Source: Gammaproteobacteria bacterium HGW-Gammaproteobacteria-14 (lineage in GTDB: Bacteria > Pseudomonadota > Gammaproteobacteria > Pseudomonadales > Alcanivoracaceae). From it: a DNA stretch of 8,421 nt. Both the position numbers and the translations under genes were made by a program. The notes below the pieces were generated by a model. That model saw only the letters and a list, made by a program, of their open reading frames with translations, was not told the origin of the DNA and did no database searches. Every line of letters begins with the position of its first letter. Position 1 is the first letter of the stretch. Location: positions 1 through 8,421 of the forward strand of contig PGZG01000077.1 of NCBI GenBank assembly GCA_002840115.1, read 5' to 3'. Of this stretch, positions 7,040 through 8,421 are shown piece after piece.

Positions 7040-8421
7040 ATATCCGCTTGCAGATCGACAACCTGAGTATTCGTTTTGCGGATAATCTCGCCGTAGATAA
7101 CGTTAGTCTGAAACTGGAAGCAGGCCGTATGCTGGCACTGGTTGGTGAGTCCGGTTCCGGAAAATCCCTGACTGCACTTGCGGTACCGAATCTGCTGCCC
7201 GCTCAGGCTCAGCGGCAGGTGGATCAAATTCTTCTTGATGGTGAGGACATTACCCGAGCATCACCACTGCGCCTGCAGTCACTGCGCGGCAACCGAATCG
7301 GCATGATTTTTCAGGAGCCGTTATCGGCACTGAACCCGCTGCATACTGTGGCAAAACAACTTGCAGAGTCGCTGGAAGTTCATCAGAAACTTAGCACATC
7401 CGCAGTACAGCAACGGTCCCTGGAGCTGCTATCACTAGTGCGGCTGCCAGCGCCAGAATCCATGCTATCGCGCTACCCCCATCAGTTATCCGGCGGCCAA
7501 CGACAGCGTGTAATGATTGCCATGGCCCTGGCCAATAACCCGTCGATCCTGATTGCCGACGAGCCCACCACTGCCCTCGATGTCACCGTCCAACAGGGCA
7601 TTCTTGATTTGCTAAAGGATCTGCAACGGGATCTGAATCTAGCCGTTATGCTGATCACCCATGATCTGGGCATTGTTGCGCGCTACGCGGAAGATCTGGC
7701 GGTTATGCATCAGGGGCGTATCGTGGAGTCCGGCACTACGGCACAGGTTCTTGCTGCCCCCCAAGCGGACTACACCCAAAAATTACTGGCGGCGGAGCCC
7801 CATGGCCATGCCCCCACGTCCGACACATCAAAAGCCCCCCACCTATGCAGCGACAATCTTCGGGTGTGGTTCAAGCAAAAGAAAGGCTGGGGACGCCACG
7901 ACTGGTTTAAAGCCGTGGACAATGCCAGCTTTTCTCTGCGCAAAGGCGAAACACTGGGCATTGTTGGCGAATCCGGCTCCGGGAAATCCACGTTGGCACT
8001 GGCATTACTAAGGCTTATCGACAGCCGGGGCAATATTCGGCTCGGCGACTGGGCATTGAATGACCTGCGCGGCCGTGCCTTGACCCCGTTGCGTAAACGG
8101 ATGCAGGTAGTGTTTCAGGACCCCTGGGCCACGTTGAACCCACGTATGACCATCGGCCAGATTATTGCGGAAGGCCTCTATGCAAAAGAATACGTGGCCG
8201 AGCGTACCGAAGGATTCGACGCTCTCAAAGCAGCCGTTGCCAAATACACACCAGACTACGTCGAAAAGATTTCCGGCGTTGGGGCGGAAGATTTGAAAAC
8301 GGCCGCCCGCATGTATGCAAAAGCAAAGCGCGCCAGCATCATTTATGCGATGGGCATCACGCAGCACATCAGCGGCACCGATAACGTAAAGAGCACCGCC
8401 AACCTGGCAATGCTTTGCGGT
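7036..8421 (+). CDS. yejF: Peptide ABC transporter ATP-binding protein YejF, cut in the second ATPase domain and continued in frame by foreign sequence
   Basis: YejF carries two nucleotide-binding domains in one chain and drives the YejBE permease from the cytoplasmic side. The frame starts in an ATGA overlap with yejE and stays open to the window edge (462 codons, no stop). Domain 1 is complete: Walker A GESGSGKS (37-44), Q-loop with Q93, signature LSGGQ (151-155), Walker B ILIADEP (171-177) and H-loop H209. A linker and the family-typical WFKAVDNASFSL lead to domain 2, with Walker A GESGSGKST (311-319) and Q-loop VVFQDP (Q361). YejF similarity ends at IIAEGL (residues 376-381, base 8178). 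The second signature, Walker B and H-loop are absent. Residues 382-462 match formate dehydrogenase instead. An intact homologue has about 530 residues. The protein as written would lack one functional ATPase site; I think the break is an artefact and the real gene is whole. Confidence 0.9.
   Translation, partial: MNIRLQIDNLSIRFADNLAVDNVSLKLEAGRMLALVGESGSGKSLTALAVPNLLPAQAQRQVDQILLDGEDITRASPLRLQSLRGNRIGMIFQEPLSALNPLHTVAKQLAESLEVHQKLSTSAVQQRSLELLSLVRLPAPESMLSRYPHQLSGGQRQRVMIAMALANNPSILIADEPTTALDVTVQQGILDLLKDLQRDLNLAVMLITHDLGIVARYAEDLAVMHQGRIVESGTTAQVLAAPQADYTQKLLAAEPHGHAPTSDTSKAPHLCSDNLRVWFKQKKGWGRHDWFKAVDNASFSLRKGETLGIVGESGSGKSTLALALLRLIDSRGNIRLGDWALNDLRGRALTPLRKRMQVVFQDPWATLNPRMTIGQIIAEGLYAKEYVAERTEGFDALKAAVAKYTPDYVEKISGVGAEDLKTAARMYAKAKRASIIYAMGITQHISGTDNVKSTANLAMLCG
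8161..8178 (+). other. Chimeric junction between yejF and a formate dehydrogenase gene
   Basis: These 18 bases encode IIAEGL. YejF proteins have a similar stretch here (E. coli, as I recall, IIEEGL just after the second Q-loop), and formate dehydrogenase alpha subunits have a similar one (VIIEEGLYDKEFVAERTEGF-like). The window reads as YejF on the left and as formate dehydrogenase on the right, in the same frame. The exact breakpoint cannot be placed within the shared stretch. Such a join is expected from an assembly graph or amplification chimera at short similarity; true recombination is possible but less likely. Confidence 0.8.
8179..8421 (+). CDS. fdhF: Formate dehydrogenase alpha subunit (molybdopterin oxidoreductase), internal fragment
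   Basis: Eighty-one codons, open to the window edge, that do not belong to an ABC ATPase. Recognisable pieces are YVAERTEGFDALKAAV, YTPDYVEKISGV, AEDLKTAARMYAKAKRA and the motif IIYAMGITQHISGTDNVKST, followed by ANLAMLCG. In E. coli FdhF the matching region reads FVASRTEGFEEYR...AARMYAQAKSAAILWGMGVTQFYQG...LAMLTGN, as I recall it. The segment belongs to the middle of the catalytic subunit, which oxidises formate to CO2 with a molybdenum or tungsten bis-pterin cofactor. The N-terminal iron-sulfur motif and the Sec/Cys active-site residue would lie upstream and are absent. The YAMGITQH form with NVKSTANLAMLCG resembles sequences I associate with anaerobes such as acetogens and sulfate reducers, which is a weak hint at a different source organism. 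There is no start codon or ribosome binding site of its own. The other name in use is fdhA. Confidence 0.85.

Noticed and set aside
6709..7227. 172-codon open frame on the - strand across yejE/yejF
   Set aside because: It lies opposite two strongly conserved genes, crosses their junction, and its translation resembles no family I know. It is a shadow frame.
8172..8177. AGGCCT (StuI-type site) at the junction as a sign of a cloning ligation
   Set aside because: A six-base palindrome occurs often by chance, and the site is part of codons that both families can carry at this position. It is not evidence of ligation by itself.
8008..8367. 119-codon open frame on the - strand at the right end
   Set aside because: It is antisense to both the YejF and the formate dehydrogenase parts, spanning the junction. 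The sense strand explains both halves, so this frame is a by-product.

Overview
The window looks like a piece of a gammaproteobacterial chromosome. All genes lie on the + strand and are packed almost without gaps. Base composition looks balanced to slightly GC-rich by eye. The gene order (MltD-type lytic transglycosylase, two YejA-family solute-binding proteins, YejB, YejE, YejF) matches what I recall of the Pseudomonas aeruginosa mltD-nppA1A2BCD locus. Its core matches the E. coli yejABEF operon. Assignment to a Pseudomonas-like or marine gammaproteobacterium is inference; no marker gene fixes the taxon.

Layout. Bases 1-1153 hold the C-terminal part of a periplasmic lytic transglycosylase with three LysM domains; its start and catalytic glutamate lie before the window. 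After 22 bases comes the first solute-binding protein (1176-3062), then a 37-base gap with a strong ribosome binding site, then the second (3100-4908). The permease genes yejB (4908-6020) and yejE (6020-7039) and the ATPase gene yejF (from 7036) follow with 1- to 4-base stop/start overlaps, so translation is probably coupled. I see no tRNA, rRNA, CRISPR array, insertion sequence or convincing terminator.

How the genes work together. The two binding proteins would capture a peptide-like substrate in the periplasm, YejB/YejE form the inner-membrane channel, and YejF supplies two nucleotide-binding domains. Relatives import microcin C (E. coli), peptidyl-nucleoside antibiotics (P. aeruginosa NppA1A2BCD) and, in Agrobacterium, peptidoglycan fragments. 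The lytic transglycosylase upstream makes anhydromuropeptides, so a role in cell-wall recycling is a reasonable hypothesis.

The main anomaly is at the right end. YejF is normal through the Walker A and Q-loop of its second ATPase domain. At the residues IIAEGL (8161-8178) the frame then passes without a stop into about 81 residues of a molybdopterin formate dehydrogenase alpha subunit. Both families carry an II-x-EGL-like stretch at this point, so the join sits on a short patch of similarity. An assembly or amplification chimera is the most economical explanation, and the formate dehydrogenase piece should not be assigned to this locus without read support. Apart from that I find no previously undescribed system here.
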